14,363 bases of DNA, taken from contig JAIOOZ010000495.1 in assembly GCA_021414185.1 (NCBI GenBank), positions 1-14,363 on the forward strand. The letters are read 5' to 3'. Below are positions 13,170 through 14,363 of the stretch, piece after piece. The translations under genes and the position numbers were made by a program. The first letter of the stretch is position 1, and each line of letters opens with the position of its first letter. This DNA comes from Betaproteobacteria bacterium (lineage in GTDB: Bacteria > Pseudomonadota > Gammaproteobacteria > Burkholderiales > SG8-41). A model generated the notes under the pieces. The model was not told where the DNA came from. It saw only the letters and a list, made by a program, of their open reading frames with translations, and made no database searches.

Positions 13170-14222
13170 TTACTTTTCCGCCGCGATGGCCGCGATGATG
13201 CGCTTGACCGGCGCCGGAATTGCCGCGCCCAACGCCTCTTCGAGCGGCAACCACATCACGCCGGGTGCCGCTGCATGCGCCGCCACATGACTGACCTTCA
13301 GCCGCTGCGGCACGATGTCGAGCTTGAAATGCGTAAAGCCGTGGGCGACCGTCGGCATCACTTCATGCTGCGCGACTGCGGCGCCGTAGCGTTGCGCGCA
13401 CAACGCAATCATGTCGGTGCCTGCCGGGACTTCGGGCAGGCTCCACATGCCGCCCCAGATGCCGGTGGCCGCGCGCTTCTCCAGCAACACCTGCCGCGCG
13501 TGCAGCAGCACCAGCATGTCGGTGTGCCGTTGAGGCAGCGCCTTGCGCGGACGTGGTGCCGGAAATTTTGCTATCGCTTTGCGCTTGAGCGCAACGCAAT
13601 CCTGCGCCACCGGGCAAACATCGCAACGCGGTTTGCCGCGCGTGCATACACCGGCGCCCAGGTCCATCAGGCCCTGCGTATATGCCTCGATGTTGCGCGC
13701 CGGCAGTTGCCGTTCCGTTTCGCGCCAGAGCACCCCCGCTACCTTCGCATCCCCGGGAAAGCCGGCAATGCCGAAGCGGCGCGCAAACAGCCTTTTCACG
13801 TTGCCGTCGAGAATGGCATGGCGGGCGCCGTATGCGAATACGCAAATCGCGGCCGCCGTCGAACGGCCTATGCCCGGCAGCGTGAGCAATGCGTCGAAAT
13901 CAACCGGCATGCGTCCGCCGTGCCCGGCTACGGCCAGTTGCGCCGCGCGATGCAGGTTGCGCGCGCGCGAGTAATAGCCGAGTCCGGCCCATAGCGTCAG
14001 CACTTCATCCTGCGTTGCCGCGGCGAGCGATCCGATATCGGGAAAGCGCTGGAGAAACCGCTGGTAATACGGGATGACCGCCGCCACCTGCGTCTGCTGC
14101 AGCATGATTTCCGAGAGCCAGATGCGGTAGGCGTCGCGCGTTTTCTGCCACGGCAGGTCGTGCCGGCCGTGCTGCTTCTGCCAGCGCACGACTTTGGCCG
14201 CGAAGCTTAGAGTGCCTAACAT
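13170..14222 (-). CDS. mutY: A/G-specific adenine DNA glycosylase MutY
   Basis: Base-excision repair enzyme that removes adenine mispaired with 8-oxoguanine. It has 350 residues, as in E. coli. Catalytic E38 lies in L-S-E-I-M-L-Q-Q-T-Q, the helix-hairpin-helix is LPGIGRSTAAA (115-125), and catalytic D139 lies in LDGNVKR. The iron-sulfur cluster loop is C193-x6-C200-x2-C203-x5-C209, complete. The C-terminal Nudix-like domain (about 228-345) recognises 8-oxoguanine and carries F-T-H-F in place of the F-S-H motif of E. coli. The ATG at 14222 gives the usual N-terminus; no clear Shine-Dalgarno precedes it. It is convergent with the thioredoxin-like gene. Confidence 0.97.
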   Translation of the reverse strand: MLGTLSFAAKVVRWQKQHGRHDLPWQKTRDAYRIWLSEIMLQQTQVAAVIPYYQRFLQRFPDIGSLAAATQDEVLTLWAGLGYYSRARNLHRAAQLAVAGHGGRMPVDFDALLTLPGIGRSTAAAICVFAYGARHAILDGNVKRLFARRFGIAGFPGDAKVAGVLWRETERQLPARNIEAYTQGLMDLGAGVCTRGKPRCDVCPVAQDCVALKRKAIAKFPAPRPRKALPQRHTDMLVLLHARQVLLEKRAATGIWGGMWSLPEVPAGTDMIALCAQRYGAAVAQHEVMPTVAHGFTHFKLDIVPQRLKVSHVAAHAAAPGVMWLPLEEALGAAIPAPVKRIIAAIAAEK

Positions 14223-14268
14223 GATGAAACGCGTGATGCGCTGTCACGATTTTGGCTCAGGGCTAGAA

Positions 14269-14308
14269 GAAAGTCCCGCGGCTTAGTCATTCTAAGCAAG
14301 GGGCTTTT
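14269..14308. terminator. Imperfect hairpin upstream of mutY (terminator-like or repeat unit)
   Basis: Inner arms GCTTAG (14281-14286) and CTAAGC (14292-14297) enclose loop TCATT. Outer arms (14270-14277 and 14300-14307) pair over 8 positions with one G-U, separated by a small GCG/AA internal loop. On + the structure ends in CTTTT; on - it ends in CTTTCTTCT. It could terminate a transcript entering from the right. The core GTCATTCTAAGC also resembles dispersed intergenic repeats seen in many bacteria, so a repeat unit is the alternative. The flanking DNA to 14363 holds no recognisable gene. Confidence 0.4.
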
Positions 14309-14363
14309 CGACAACATGGCGCCGAGACTCGTTAGCCGCAGGCCCGTTTGCGGGAACGGTGCC

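Noticed and set aside
14216..14363. Minus-strand open frame entering from the right end and stopping inside the mutY start (TAG overlapping ATGTTAG)
   Set aside because: 48 codons without a stop is unremarkable at this GC content; the translation matches no family I recognise, and the region folds into hairpins. It could only be judged with the neighbouring DNA.

Overview
The window looks like chromosomal backbone DNA from a GC-rich betaproteobacterium. The evidence is the gene order kefB-like / kdsD-kdsC-lptC-lptA-lptB-rpoN-hpf-ptsN-hprK-rapZ, full-length HprK next to the nitrogen PTS, and protein sequences typical of the Nitrosomonadales/Burkholderiales side of the class. This placement comes from recognising families and gene order, not from a database search. 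No rRNA, tRNA, CRISPR array, insertion sequence, phage gene or toxin-antitoxin pair was found. Every gap between genes is under 150 bases.

Layout. (1) 1-790: a type IV pilin/pseudopilin-like gene on +, closed by a strong bidirectional terminator. (2) 790-2715: a Kef-type K+/H+ antiporter on the - strand, divergent from the next block. (3) 2744-6344: an envelope block on +. KdsD and KdsC make Kdo; LptC, LptA and LptB belong to the lipopolysaccharide export machine. (4) 6470-11217: a regulatory block on +. It holds RpoN (sigma-54), HPF, PtsN (EIIA-Ntr), HprK, RapZ and a stand-alone LON-substrate-domain protein, tightly packed from ptsN onward (32-base overlap, zero gap, 4-base overlap). (5) 11214-11966: 5-formyltetrahydrofolate cyclo-ligase on -, overlapping the LON gene tail to tail by 4 bases. 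(6) 12038-13063: a secreted protein with two thioredoxin folds on +. (7) 13170-14222: MutY on -. (8) 14223-14363: a non-coding end with a strong imperfect hairpin that may be a terminator or a dispersed repeat.

How the genes work together. Blocks 3 and 4 link outer-membrane building to nitrogen/carbon and envelope control: KdsD/KdsC feed Kdo to lipid A-core synthesis, Lpt exports the finished LPS, and PtsN, HprK and RapZ are signalling proteins whose relatives control K+ transport, metabolism and amino-sugar supply.

Nothing here is a clearly new system. The best second looks are: two divergent junctions where TATACT lies exactly 9 bases before an ATG with no Shine-Dalgarno (possible near-leaderless, bidirectional promoters); a Kef protein missing the first half of TM1; an internally duplicated two-CXXC thioredoxin protein; a cyclo-ligase with a ~58-residue C-terminal extension; a RapZ lacking the basic C-terminal tail; and a near-perfect 12-base-arm hairpin between hpf and ptsN.
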